NCBI GenBank assembly: GCA_964592335.1 | Contig: CAZQEU010000016.1 | Location: 1-28,235 of the forward strand | From: CAZKUB01 sp964592335 | GTDB lineage: Archaea > Thermoplasmatota > E2 > DHVEG-1 | DNA length: 28,235 nucleotides | Direction of reading: 5' to 3' | Shown: positions 17,299 to 25,590 of the stretch, piece by piece | How positions within the stretch are numbered: position 1 is the stretch's first letter | Layout of the letters: each line of letters starts with the position of its first letter | Translations under genes and position numbers: made by a program | The notes under the pieces: model-generated | What the model was told of the DNA's origin: nothing | What the model saw: only the letters and a program-made list of their open reading frames with translations | Database searches by the model: none

Positions 17299-18777
17299 TT
17301 ATAAAATAAATGCAAAGAATGGAAGTACCATTAGAACTATTCCAATGATTCCTAAAGTCAAACCTATCGGGCCCAGTTTATATTTTTCAGGTAAAACCTT
17401 TTGTGACATATATACTACTGCAATACCATATAAAAGTACACATACCACCCCTATAAAAAGAAGAGTTATACTAAGAATAAGCATAAAAGAAAGGCCTTTG
17501 TAAATCAGAATAGAAAGAGGTATACCCAATCCAAGAACGTATAATATTAAAAAAGATAGATATCTCTTATATTTCATAGTACCTATCTTTGGAATAATAT
17601 TTTTAGAGGTTTGACGTATCATTCTTGCTGCAGCTTCAAAACCAGCATAAATTGTTCCAAAGAAAGCAAAGAACACGCTTATCTGAAACAATGGTTTAAG
17701 AATTGGTGAAAGGTTCGTAAAAATCACTGCTTGTTGCTTTATCAGATCTATATTGTTTGGTAGCAGATAACTTCCATCGGATTGAGGGCCAAGCAAAAAT
17801 CTTCCACATATAACATAAGATGCGGAAACAATAGTTACAACAATAAAAGCAATAGCAAGATCCATTTTTAAAGGAATCATAAGTTTTTTTGATTTTTTAA
17901 TTTCAGAGTTTGCATTAGGTAAAAAAGTTATTTTACCTTTGTCTTTTTTAAACAAATCAAATTGTTTGTTTTCAAACTTCTCAGGGTCTTTTTTATCTTT
18001 GAAAATACCCCATCTTTTAATTTTTATCCAGCCAAAATACCCCACAAGTGGAATAATTGAGATGGTAAGGGTTCCCAGATATCCAAGCATTAACATCGGA
18101 ACGGGTGTTTTTGTAAAACCTGCAACATTATCTACCCACGAAGGATAAGATGGTACATTACCTATTTTAAAGAAATTTGCAAACATATCTATATAATCAA
18201 CATTTGTCACTGATTGCAATACAAAAACTGCAGAAATTACTGCCCCAACACCCAATACTATTATGAAAAATGCTTGTACAAACTCCAAAAACTTGTATTT
18301 TGCATAGATTATCAAAAACGCTGCGAGTAGACAAATACCTATACCAAAAACAAGATATAATGCCGTATCAACTGATCCTGTAAAAATCCATGCAAGAGAC
18401 TGACCTACAGTAGTAATTATTGTTGCTGTAAAAATAGGGATAAAAATCATCACAATTGCCACAACAAGCCAGTTAAACCAACCCTTGCGAGTTTTGTATG
18501 AAAATATATCCATTATATTTATTCCAGAAAGCATTGTAAATCTAGTACCTATATAACAAAAAATATAAGACGCTATATTTGCAGTTATAAGCCATAAAAG
18601 CCCAAATTTTGCCCAAGCACCAATCTGCGGCCCAAGTATAAGCTGGCCTTGACCTATAGTCATAGAGGCAACAATAGCACCTGGTCCAAAAAACAATAAA
18701 TATTTCAAATATTTCTTAAAAGATGGTTTTTCATTTAATACTTTATCAGGCTCTGGAAAACTTATCTTTTTTGTCAT
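17299..18777 (-). CDS. Nramp-fold transporter lacking the DPGN metal motif
   Basis: A 492-residue membrane protein with about eleven helices. The first helix, GPGAIVASMTIGQGQ (31-45), aligns without gaps to the Nramp GPGFLVAVGYMDPGN, but the metal-binding D-P-G-N becomes G-Q-G-Q. The later helix that carries the M-P-H motif in Nramp reads GTLTISIIPLVGY here. Fold membership is good; Mn/Fe transport is unlikely with these changes. Large cytoplasmic inserts are seen, including a Lys/Asp/Phe-rich stretch near 250-290. It is the last gene of a three-gene operon: the start is 2 bases after the transglutaminase-like stop, with GAGG overlapping that stop region. The substrate may be what the upstream enzymes act on, which is inference. 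Confidence 0.8.
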   Translation of the reverse strand: MTKKISFPEPDKVLNEKPSFKKYLKYLLFFGPGAIVASMTIGQGQLILGPQIGAWAKFGLLWLITANIASYIFCYIGTRFTMLSGINIMDIFSYKTRKGWFNWLVVAIVMIFIPIFTATIITTVGQSLAWIFTGSVDTALYLVFGIGICLLAAFLIIYAKYKFLEFVQAFFIIVLGVGAVISAVFVLQSVTNVDYIDMFANFFKIGNVPSYPSWVDNVAGFTKTPVPMLMLGYLGTLTISIIPLVGYFGWIKIKRWGIFKDKKDPEKFENKQFDLFKKDKGKITFLPNANSEIKKSKKLMIPLKMDLAIAFIVVTIVSASYVICGRFLLGPQSDGSYLLPNNIDLIKQQAVIFTNLSPILKPLFQISVFFAFFGTIYAGFEAAARMIRQTSKNIIPKIGTMKYKRYLSFLILYVLGLGIPLSILIYKGLSFMLILSITLLFIGVVCVLLYGIAVVYMSQKVLPEKYKLGPIGLTLGIIGIVLMVLPFFAFIL

Positions 18778-18779
18778 AG

Positions 18780-19757
18780 TTAGTCCTCAAAAACTATTTC
18801 TGGTTTGTCCTTAATTTTTAATTCTGGTTTCTTTGCTCCTTTTTCAGCTCGAGATTGTTTATCATAAGCTTTAATTCCACCAGTATCTTCTATTATCTTT
18901 CTTCCTTTTTCAATTTCTTTTAAAATGCTGATGTTTATGCGCTCCATCGAACCTGGTGCAATTATTTTGAGTAATCTAGTTGAACCTGCAAATCCATAAG
19001 GAATTGATTCCATTATCATAATGGTGCCAGGAACTGCAAAAAACCATCGACCAATACTATCTTCCCCAAACTTAGTAATAGGGATTCCTGATGCTGCTTG
19101 CCTTTCTGCCCTAGGTCCTACATGTGCTACTTCCCATTTCCCATCAATGAAAACTTCACTTTCACCTTCGAGCATAAAATATCCCATTGAATCATACCAT
19201 TTTTTTACAAGAGGATCAGCATCAACAATTGCATTTTGAAATGCTTGTATCATATTCATTGCAAATACTTTATACCGGGCTTTTATACCTGCGGCACGGC
19301 ATAAAGCAATAAAAGCCGTATTGAGATGAAAACAAGTTCCAGTGCTTCTAAAAAGAGTTTCTCCAACTCTGTTAAACGGTATCATTTCAAGGGTTGTTTT
19401 TTCTTTTACAAGATTAAAAGCTGCTTCTGCATATTCTCTATCTGATTTTTTAAACGCACCTAGACTGTGGGCAAGAGCTACAACTTCTGGTTCTGTATGA
19501 TCACAATAAAGAGTGGGTCTGAGATATTTTTCGTTGGATTTGCAGACTTTCATATTTTTTTTGTATTTTGGAATTTCATATTCTCTTTTTGGCCTTTTGT
19601 ATCTTTCAGATCCTTTTGGCATATTTCTTAGTTTCTTTAAATCACTCATGTTTAACAAAAGTGTTTTAGTAAGAGAAAATGCACCACCAATAAAGAGTTT
19701 AGCATACATTTTTTGAGGTATGTATCCTTTTTCTTTCATCTCTTTAATACTAGTCAT
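18780..19757 (-). CDS. Transglutaminase-like protein with a rearranged active site
   Basis: A 325-residue protein with the N-terminal YLRPTLYCDHTEPEVVALAH segment common before transglutaminase-like cores. The nucleophile region TGTCFHLNTAFIALCRAAGI places Cys142 correctly. In relatives the His lies in HAWVEVY; here the matching stretch is GESEVF (197-202), so the His is lost. His212 in EVAHVG falls where the third triad residue, Asp, normally sits. It may have altered chemistry or only bind its ligand. There is no signal peptide; a C-terminal Lys/Glu-rich tail (about 285-325) follows. It starts 2 bases after the LuxE-like stop with a GGAG Shine-Dalgarno, so translation is probably coupled. 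Confidence 0.78.
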   Translation of the reverse strand: MTSIKEMKEKGYIPQKMYAKLFIGGAFSLTKTLLLNMSDLKKLRNMPKGSERYKRPKREYEIPKYKKNMKVCKSNEKYLRPTLYCDHTEPEVVALAHSLGAFKKSDREYAEAAFNLVKEKTTLEMIPFNRVGETLFRSTGTCFHLNTAFIALCRAAGIKARYKVFAMNMIQAFQNAIVDADPLVKKWYDSMGYFMLEGESEVFIDGKWEVAHVGPRAERQAASGIPITKFGEDSIGRWFFAVPGTIMIMESIPYGFAGSTRLLKIIAPGSMERINISILKEIEKGRKIIEDTGGIKAYDKQSRAEKGAKKPELKIKDKPEIVFED

Positions 19758-19759
19758 TT

Positions 19760-21142
19760 TTAATCTCCAACATCTAGAGAAATCATTCTTCTTACTTCTT
19801 CAGCACATCCTCTCATTTCCTTACCAGATGCACGTGTTACCTCTGGTTCAAGTACAGGTCCTGGCCTATCACATACTGGGCATCTCTCAAGCATTCTAAC
19901 CTTATCTCCACTTATTATAAAACCAGGGTAGCTGAAAGTAGAACCATCAAGAAACGCAAATCTTCCCCACTCACCATATCCTACTGGTTTGAATTCTTCA
20001 TCTAATACTAATGGATGATAATAAGTATAAGGAATGTGCAAATAATGGCCTTCAGGGCAATGAACCATCCATCCGTTTCCTTCTACCATTCCATAGATAT
20101 CAAGACAGTGCTCGGGTTTTATACCAAGTATCTCTTGCATTTGTTTTCTAAAATCTTCAACTGGCATTCTTTTATCTTCATGTACTTTCCATCCACCACC
20201 AGTTAGAATTGCTCCTTTATCTGAAAAATCAAAAGTTTTTCCCTCTGATTTAAGTTTGTTTGTTACAGCATATAATAAAAACGGTGCTCCTGCAAATACT
20301 ATCTTGTTTTTTTCTTTATAGTTTTTTTCAAGCCATTTTATGATATCTTTAACTATTTTTTTGTTGGTTTTTGCAAGTGCTCTTTTTATTATTTTTGATT
20401 TAAGCCCACCTGATCCTGTCATACTTAGTTTTATGATTTCTGTGTTGATTTCTCTGTCTATTGCAGATTTTACTTCTGATATTGCATCGTAGTATACACC
20501 GCATACTTTACCTGCAAAAACATTTGTTTTAAAAGGGTTTGGCATTAAAAGATAGCCTTTCATATCGTATTCATAGACTGATTCAGCCATAGTAATCGCT
20601 GCTTTTGCAATAGCATATTCAGATATGTAAAATGTTCTTTTATCACGTGGGATAAATGTGTGTCTCCCGCTTGTTCCACTGCTGTATGCAACTGCCATGT
20701 TTGACTGGTTAAAAGCATTTATTACATCATCAAAGTTAGGTTCTTTGCCTTGTATCTTTATTTGAGGTATTTTTCCCGTAAAAATATTTGCAAGCCATAA
20801 TGCAAATTCACGACCTGCAGGATAATCCTTGTAGAATTCACCCGGGATAAGTGGTATTTTTTCAAGATCTTTATATTTTTTAATATCCTCTGGCTTTGTT
20901 TTCATTTCTTTGCAGAAATCATGATACATTTTGTTGTTTTCATAATGATTTTTGAATTGGTATTTTATTGCGTTGAATTGTAGTCTTTCTGCTTCTTTTT
21001 TAGGGACTTTAAATAAATCTTTTGGACCATATACTGCTTTATCAGATGGAGTCCAATCCTGTTTAGCGGGTATGTATTTTTTTACATGACTGTCGAATTT
21101 TTTTATGTATTCATCAAAACCTTTTTTTGCTATTTTATTCAC
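19760..21142 (-). CDS. LuxE/ANL-type carboxylate-activating enzyme
   Basis: A 460-residue adenylate-forming protein related to LuxE acyl-protein synthetase. The ATP phosphate loop is YSSGTSGRHTF (153-163). Further motifs are ILTGGGWK, the A5-type DIYGMVEGNG and ISGDK near the ATP ribose site. Close to the C-terminus, C421-P-V-C424 could bind zinc, and Lys441 and Cys446 (GKEMRGC) lie where LuxE-type enzymes carry acyl-transfer residues. The expected reaction is ATP-dependent activation of a carboxylate, perhaps with transfer to a thiol. The start is a GTG with only an AGG directly against it; TATA-like A/T runs upstream suggest a leaderless message. It heads the three-gene operon. The acyl substrate is unknown. 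Confidence 0.8.
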   Translation of the reverse strand: MNKIAKKGFDEYIKKFDSHVKKYIPAKQDWTPSDKAVYGPKDLFKVPKKEAERLQFNAIKYQFKNHYENNKMYHDFCKEMKTKPEDIKKYKDLEKIPLIPGEFYKDYPAGREFALWLANIFTGKIPQIKIQGKEPNFDDVINAFNQSNMAVAYSSGTSGRHTFIPRDKRTFYISEYAIAKAAITMAESVYEYDMKGYLLMPNPFKTNVFAGKVCGVYYDAISEVKSAIDREINTEIIKLSMTGSGGLKSKIIKRALAKTNKKIVKDIIKWLEKNYKEKNKIVFAGAPFLLYAVTNKLKSEGKTFDFSDKGAILTGGGWKVHEDKRMPVEDFRKQMQEILGIKPEHCLDIYGMVEGNGWMVHCPEGHYLHIPYTYYHPLVLDEEFKPVGYGEWGRFAFLDGSTFSYPGFIISGDKVRMLERCPVCDRPGPVLEPEVTRASGKEMRGCAEEVRRMISLDVGD

Positions 21143-21250
21143 CTTTTTTCAGTATATATGTAGTTTAAATTATTTACCTAAACCTTTATATTTTTGTCGA
21201 TTTAAATCTCGCTATTTGACGTAATTAAGTTATTTTTTAATGATTAATAG

Positions 21251-21270
21251 AAATAAAACCAAAAAACATA
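21251..21270 (-). terminator. T-rich tract downstream of the ABC exporter operon
   Basis: On the minus strand this 20-base tract is almost all T with a GG interruption, about 20 bases after the permease stop. Archaeal transcription often ends in such U-rich runs without a hairpin. The assignment rests on composition and position only. Confidence 0.35.
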
Positions 21271-21291
21271 TTATAACCTTTTTGAAATAAA

Positions 21292-22536
21292 TTATTCATA
21301 CCTAACTGCTTCGATAGGGCTCATATTTGCTGCTTTCCATGCAGGATACAAACTTGAAAGAACGCCGACAAGTATGGAAACACCAACTGCAAGCACTATA
21401 GAAAACAATGTTATAACTGGTACAAGCATCATATCTCCGCCACCTCCACCTGGAGGACCAGCTGACTCCATATTAGATAAAATGCTTGCCATCCCTTGTG
21501 ATCCAAAAACACCGAGAATTATACCAATTATTCCGCCTATTATACTAACGAGCATTCCTTCAATTATGAATATCGACATAACATCTTTGTTTTCAGCACC
21601 AATTGCTTTCATAATTCCTATTTCTCTTGTTCTTTCCATTACACTGGTAAGCATTGTGTTCATAATTCCAATTGATGCGACCACTAGTGCAATTGCTGCA
21701 ATTGAAATTAAAACTATACTTAATATTCCTAAAATATTTTGTATAGTTTCTAAGAGTGATGACATAGCTGTTGCACTTGCAAAATCATCTTCACCATGAT
21801 TTTCATTTATTGTTTGTTCGATTTCTTCTGCGATAGATTCAACTTTAGAAGGATTATTAACTCTGACAATTGCTGCTCTTATATTGCTCTCACCAGTAAT
21901 TTTTTCAAAATCTCTTGCAGTTAATATGACTATGTCATCTGTTGATGTAAGGCCACCCATTCCTTGTTGTTCAAAAATTCCTTTTACAACAATTTTTTCA
22001 TCATTTATTCGTATTCTGCTACCAACAGATATATCTGTATCAAATTTTTCGTTAGCAATATTGTATCCTATGACACATTTATTTTGATCTCCTTCTTCTA
22101 AAAGAGCACCATACTCCAAATCTTCAGCAGCATATGCTAGATTTTGATTATCGATATCCATGCCTGTTAGTGTAACATAATTATTTTCACTATTAAAAGT
22201 AATAATCCCTGCTCCTGAGAGTTGAGTACTAATCTCTTTTATCCCTTGAATGCGATTCAAATCATCTATATCTCTTTCTGTGAGATATCTGCCATTTTCA
22301 TCTAGGCCTTGTGTGAGTAAATCAAATTCATCTGAGCTATCTCCTCCAGCAGTAACAATAATTGTATCAGAAAGTGAGGATAGTTCACCTGTTACTGCTG
22401 CTTGCATTCCTTCTCCAATACCCATCAATGCTATTATCGCCATAATTCCAATCGCTATGCCAAGTAAAGTTAGGATAGAACGAGACATTCGTTCTCGAAT
22501 GTTTTTGTATGCAATATTAAAGTTATCTCTAAGCAT
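21292..22536 (-). CDS. MacB/FtsX-type ABC transporter permease
   Basis: The 414-residue protein has an N-terminal membrane helix (ILTLLGIAIGIMAIIALMGIG), a large extracellular MacB-type domain (about 50-260) and three C-terminal helices of the FtsX fold. The last of these is followed by the conserved LYPAWKAANMSPIEAVRYE end. Glycine-rich PPGGGGGD sits in the loop between the final helices. This family drives export or mechanotransmission by ATP hydrolysis rather than classic channel transport. I use the ATG at 22536, which overlaps the ATPase stop by 8 bases; a GTG at 22545 would add three residues. It is the last gene of the padR operon. The substrate is unknown. Confidence 0.92.
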   Translation of the reverse strand: MLRDNFNIAYKNIRERMSRSILTLLGIAIGIMAIIALMGIGEGMQAAVTGELSSLSDTIIVTAGGDSSDEFDLLTQGLDENGRYLTERDIDDLNRIQGIKEISTQLSGAGIITFNSENNYVTLTGMDIDNQNLAYAAEDLEYGALLEEGDQNKCVIGYNIANEKFDTDISVGSRIRINDEKIVVKGIFEQQGMGGLTSTDDIVILTARDFEKITGESNIRAAIVRVNNPSKVESIAEEIEQTINENHGEDDFASATAMSSLLETIQNILGILSIVLISIAAIALVVASIGIMNTMLTSVMERTREIGIMKAIGAENKDVMSIFIIEGMLVSIIGGIIGIILGVFGSQGMASILSNMESAGPPGGGGGDMMLVPVITLFSIVLAVGVSILVGVLSSLYPAWKAANMSPIEAVRYE

Positions 22537-23212
22537 TTTCCTCACTTACTATTCCATCTTGTATTCTAAGAATTCTTCTTGCTCGTTTTGCAACATTAGA
22601 GTCATGAGTGACAATTATAACTGTTTCACCCTGTTTGTTTATTTCTTCTAAGATTCTCATAATTTTGTTTCCAGATGCAGTATCAACATTTCCAGTAGGT
22701 TCATCTGCAAGAACAATAGATGGATTATTCGAAAGAGAACGTGCTATTGCAACACGTTGCTGTTCTCCACCACTCATCTCAGAAGGTTTGTGATCTAATC
22801 TATGGGAAAGTCCAACCATCTCTAAAAGATTCTTTGCTCTTTTAAGTCTGTTATTTGAGGAGATATTGTTGAAACTCATTGATAAAGTTGTGTTTTCCAC
22901 AGCATTAAGTGTTGGGATTAAATTGTATTTTTGAAAGATAAAACCAATTTTTTGTCTTCTGATTCTTGCAAGTTGATTATCATTAAGAGTTGAAACATCG
23001 GTTCCGTCAATATACAGCTTACCTGTGCTTGGTGTATCAAGACATCCTAAAAGATTCATAAAGGTTGATTTACCAGAGCCGGAGGGACCCATAATTGCAA
23101 TATATTCTCCTTTCTTGATGTTGATATTAGTTGGTTTTAAAGCAGTAACTTTCAAGCTTCCTTTCCCGTATGTTTTACTTAGGTTTTTTGTAACAATTAC
23201 TTCATTGCTCAT
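22529..23212 (-). CDS. MacB/LolD-type ABC transporter ATP-binding protein
   Basis: A 227-residue ATPase with all ABC motifs: Walker A GPSGSGKST (42-50), Q-loop in FIFQKYNLIP, signature MSGGEQQRVAIARSL, Walker B IVLADEPTGNVD and the switch His in VIIVTHD. The LPxLNAVENTTL region and overall length place it with MacB/LolD exporters. Its ATG overlaps the stop of the surface-protein gene by 11 bases, and its stop overlaps the permease start. Translation is thus coupled across the operon. It supplies ATP hydrolysis to the FtsX-type permease downstream. Confidence 0.95.
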   Translation of the reverse strand: MSNEVIVTKNLSKTYGKGSLKVTALKPTNINIKKGEYIAIMGPSGSGKSTFMNLLGCLDTPSTGKLYIDGTDVSTLNDNQLARIRRQKIGFIFQKYNLIPTLNAVENTTLSMSFNNISSNNRLKRAKNLLEMVGLSHRLDHKPSEMSGGEQQRVAIARSLSNNPSIVLADEPTGNVDTASGNKIMRILEEINKQGETVIIVTHDSNVAKRARRILRIQDGIVSEENA

Positions 23213-24458
23213 TGTTTTTCCGCCTTTTTTGCATATAGAAAAATAGGACGACGGCTGCTATTACTATGATGATTAATGCAATTGTTGTGTAACATGTATT
23301 CATTGGATTTTCTGTTTCTGTTGCTTTAACAACTGAAAAAGCTGCATTTACAGAGGGTGTTTCATAATAGTGTTCACCTTGTTTAAATGAAACTTTGAAA
23401 TCTAGGGAGTAGTTCTCCCCAATATTTAGATCGCTCGTATCTACTTCAAAACTTGCCGAAAATACATCATCAGAGTCCATTGAACCAATGAAATATTGTG
23501 ATGGTGAAACTGACAAATCAGTATTGAATGGCGTTACTATTACCCCAGATATCTCTTCATCTTTTGCATTGTATATCTCAAGTCTTACACGTGCACTTTC
23601 ACCTTTTCCAACTGATGAAGGAACACTGTATATCACTGGTGCAACATCCAGTGAGTCAATGACTTCAAGAGAAACATCCAAACTACTTGTATGAACATTT
23701 TCACCATTTTTATAACGTACAATAAAGGATAAATTAAACAGACCTTTTGAACTAGGGTTAGCTGAAAAACTTAGATCCTGGCTTGAATCCGAATCAATAG
23801 TACCAACAAAAACGCTCTCTGGAGAAATATCTAACCCATCTGTCTGAACAGGTTTAACAGTAACTGCATCAACACTTGCTTCAAAGTTATTTACAACTGT
23901 AAAAGACATACTTGTAGAACCACTTATTGAAATCTTTGAAGGCACTTCTTTTTTAACCAAATCCACAGTTGAATTACTTACTTTTATTAAAATAGGATAC
24001 TCGATATCTTGATGAGAATCACTTTCAAGGTTTACTTTTACTTTAGGGAAATACCAGTCTTCACTAATGTTTTCATCAGCAGTTATTTTAAAGATAAATG
24101 GTATGTTTTTTCCTGGTGCGATTATCCCTACTTCATCATAATAAGAATTTGCACTAATTTTTTTATCACCATCATATACTGAGCTGATTTGTATTCTTCT
24201 AATTGTTCCATAATCACTTTCAACTGTAGTAGTTACACTAGATCCAAATGTATTTTGTGTTGTAGTCTGCTTGGCAGTAGTTTCCGCATTGGTAACTAAA
24301 ACATTGAGTGTTGCATTATCTCCTGGCATTAAAAACTCTGGTTCTAATGAGTATGATGATATCATAACTGCAGGTTCAGCAGTTATTGATGGTATTAAAC
24401 ATAATAATATTACTAGAAAAAAAACTATAGTTAGCCCTAACATAGATTTGTTTTTCAT
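23202..24458 (-). CDS. COG1361-type surface protein, exporter partner
   Basis: A 418-residue secreted protein anchored at its C-terminus. It has a signal peptide (hydrophobic core about 8-25) and three or more CARDB/COG1361-like beta domains. Related segments such as SSVGKGESARVRLEIYNAKD and FIGSMDSDDVFSASFEV recur, and an earlier module has VFVGTIDSDSSQDLSFSA. It ends in a membrane helix (TTIALIIIVIAAVVLFFYM) with a basic tail. The Shine-Dalgarno GGGGAGAG lies inside the end of padR, and its ATG follows the padR stop directly. Proteins of this type often accompany MacB-like exporters in archaea and may capture the substrate or form an outer scaffold; that role is inferred from the operon. 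Confidence 0.85.
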   Translation of the reverse strand: MKNKSMLGLTIVFFLVILLCLIPSITAEPAVMISSYSLEPEFLMPGDNATLNVLVTNAETTAKQTTTQNTFGSSVTTTVESDYGTIRRIQISSVYDGDKKISANSYYDEVGIIAPGKNIPFIFKITADENISEDWYFPKVKVNLESDSHQDIEYPILIKVSNSTVDLVKKEVPSKISISGSTSMSFTVVNNFEASVDAVTVKPVQTDGLDISPESVFVGTIDSDSSQDLSFSANPSSKGLFNLSFIVRYKNGENVHTSSLDVSLEVIDSLDVAPVIYSVPSSVGKGESARVRLEIYNAKDEEISGVIVTPFNTDLSVSPSQYFIGSMDSDDVFSASFEVDTSDLNIGENYSLDFKVSFKQGEHYYETPSVNAAFSVVKATETENPMNTCYTTIALIIIVIAAVVLFFYMQKRRKNNEQ

Positions 24459-24968
24459 TTAAATCTCTCCCCTATTTTTTGTTTTTGAATTTGAAATTTT
24501 ATTCAATTCACCTAAACAACTATCAAGTATTTTAATTGCTTCATTTCTTTCTGACTTTTTAAGATTAATTATAACATCCCTTATTTCGAATAATCTGTCT
24601 GCAATATCTGTGTCATCTCTGCCCATTACTTCTGCCATTAATTTTCTAAACTGGACAATTTTCTCTTCCATTTTCTTCCCATGTTTCTTGATGTTTCTCA
24701 GTAGTTTCTTACCCTCTGAAGTGATTTCAAAAGTGTGTTTTGATCTCTTGTCTACACTTTTTGTTTTTATAAGGTTTTCTTCTTTTAGATGTTTTAAAAG
24801 AGGATAAATTGTACCTTTGCTTGGAGTCCAATTTCCCTGGGTTTTTTCTCTTATTTCTGCTAACAGCTCATAACCTGATTTTGGTTTTAACTTAAGAGAA
24901 TGAAGCATGTATGCTGTAAGGAGGCCTCTGCCTCTGCCCTCGCTTTGTATGTTAAATAGATTCGGCAT
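24459..24968 (-). CDS. PadR-family transcriptional regulator
   Basis: A 169-residue winged-helix repressor. The PadR core shows LLTAYMLHSLKLKPKSGYEL, then the recognition part WTPSKGTIYPLLKHLKEENL and the wing with KHTFEITSEGKKLL. A helical C-terminal region (about 100-160) should make the dimer. It heads an operon with a surface protein and a MacB-like exporter, the usual arrangement for a PadR that senses an exported or toxic compound. A 29-bp palindrome touches its own TATA box (24991-25000), which points to autoregulation. The ATG is about 28 bases after that box, so the message is leaderless. Confidence 0.92.
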   Translation of the reverse strand: MPNLFNIQSEGRGRGLLTAYMLHSLKLKPKSGYELLAEIREKTQGNWTPSKGTIYPLLKHLKEENLIKTKSVDKRSKHTFEITSEGKKLLRNIKKHGKKMEEKIVQFRKLMAEVMGRDDTDIADRLFEIRDVIINLKKSERNEAIKILDSCLGELNKISNSKTKNRGEI

Positions 24969-24990
24969 AATGTATATTATATCAAAACTA

Positions 24991-25000
24991 GTTTTTATAT
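24991..25000 (-). promoter_or_regulatory. TATA box of the padR operon
   Basis: Read on the minus strand the box is ATATAAAAAC, centred about 28 bases before the ATG at 24968. It lies directly next to the 29-bp palindrome, so a bound repressor would block TBP/TFB access. Confidence 0.6.
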
Positions 25001-25001
25001 G

Positions 25002-25030
25002 TTTCGGTTCCGTACCGTTCGAAACCGAAA
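25002..25030. promoter_or_regulatory. 29-bp imperfect palindrome, candidate PadR operator
   Basis: The outer arms TTTCGGTT (25002-25009) and AACCGAAA (25023-25030) are perfect. Inside, four of the remaining six base pairs also match around a central C at 25016, so 12 of 14 positions pair. It is far more G/C-rich than its surroundings and abuts the padR TATA box. Its placement fits autorepression. Confidence 0.7.
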
Positions 25031-25032
25031 TA

Positions 25033-25060
25033 TAAATAAAATCTTTAAAATATTTAAAAA
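25033..25060 (-). terminator. T-rich tract after the NAC gene
   Basis: On the minus strand the bases just past the NAC stop (25065) hold several T runs, including one of seven. This is a likely archaeal U-rich terminator separating NAC from the padR promoter. It is assigned by composition and position only. Confidence 0.4.
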
Positions 25061-25064
25061 AATA

Positions 25065-25430
25065 TTATTCTGAAAGCTTCAAAATAGCTTCAGCGATATC
25101 CCCTTTTGTTCCTTCTAAAGCTTTCTTTGCTTCTTCTTTACTTTTACCTGTTTGCTCTGCAACTAAATCAATATCTGCATCAGGAATTCCTTCTTCTACT
25201 TCCTCTTCTTTTGCTCTATCAGTTCTTTCAACAATTCGGGGTCTTCCCGATATCTGATATGTTTTTTGACCTTGTGCATCCATAATCGTTACTTCTGCTC
25301 TGTCAAAAATATATTCTTTAGTATCAGTTCTAATGATTATTTCTTCCACGTTTTCTATTTCTCTAACATTTATTCCTAAACGCTTCATCATCTGTTTCAT
25401 TTGACGTGGATTCATATTCCCAGGCATCAT
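25065..25430 (-). CDS. nac: Archaeal nascent polypeptide-associated complex protein
   Basis: A 121-residue homodimeric ribosome-associated chaperone. The N-terminal MMPGNMNPRQMKQMMKRLGI is the archaeal NAC hallmark. The NAC beta domain follows (about 24-70, with IIIRTDTKEYIFDRAEVTIM), and a C-terminal UBA-like helix bundle closes the protein (about 83-120, DLVAEQTGKSKEEAKKALEG). The start at 25430 is the first of two consecutive ATG codons; both give plausible proteins. It is upstream of padR on the same strand but is separated by T-rich DNA and a regulated promoter, so it is probably transcribed on its own. Confidence 0.95.
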   Translation of the reverse strand: MMPGNMNPRQMKQMMKRLGINVREIENVEEIIIRTDTKEYIFDRAEVTIMDAQGQKTYQISGRPRIVERTDRAKEEEVEEGIPDADIDLVAEQTGKSKEEAKKALEGTKGDIAEAILKLSE

Positions 25431-25538
25431 TTTTTTAAACCATCCGTATTAAATTTACAGAATGTTAATAATAGATATAACCTATTTTAAGATTTTGAAA
25501 AAGAAGTAAAACACAAAAAATATGGTTTTTAGGCGGAA

Positions 25539-25550
25539 ATATAATAAATA
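25539..25550 (+). promoter_or_regulatory. TATA-like box for the 76-residue gene
   Basis: An A/T run (AATATAATAAAT context) about 45 bases ahead of the ATG would give a leader of roughly 20 bases. That leader contains GGGGAGG, followed by CAAAAAAATATG at the start codon. Confidence 0.35.
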
Positions 25551-25590
25551 ATGAGGTCTTTAATATTTTTGTAAGGGGAGGCAAAAAAAT

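Noticed and set aside
17981..18001. Possible DPGN-like metal site elsewhere in the Nramp-like protein
   Set aside because: The only D-P pair nearby (DKKDPEKFEN) lies in a charged cytoplasmic loop, not in a membrane helix.
21374..21799. 141-codon plus-strand frame opposite the permease
   Set aside because: Its Ile/Pro/Ser-rich translation is the complement of the conserved FtsX helices; not an independent gene.
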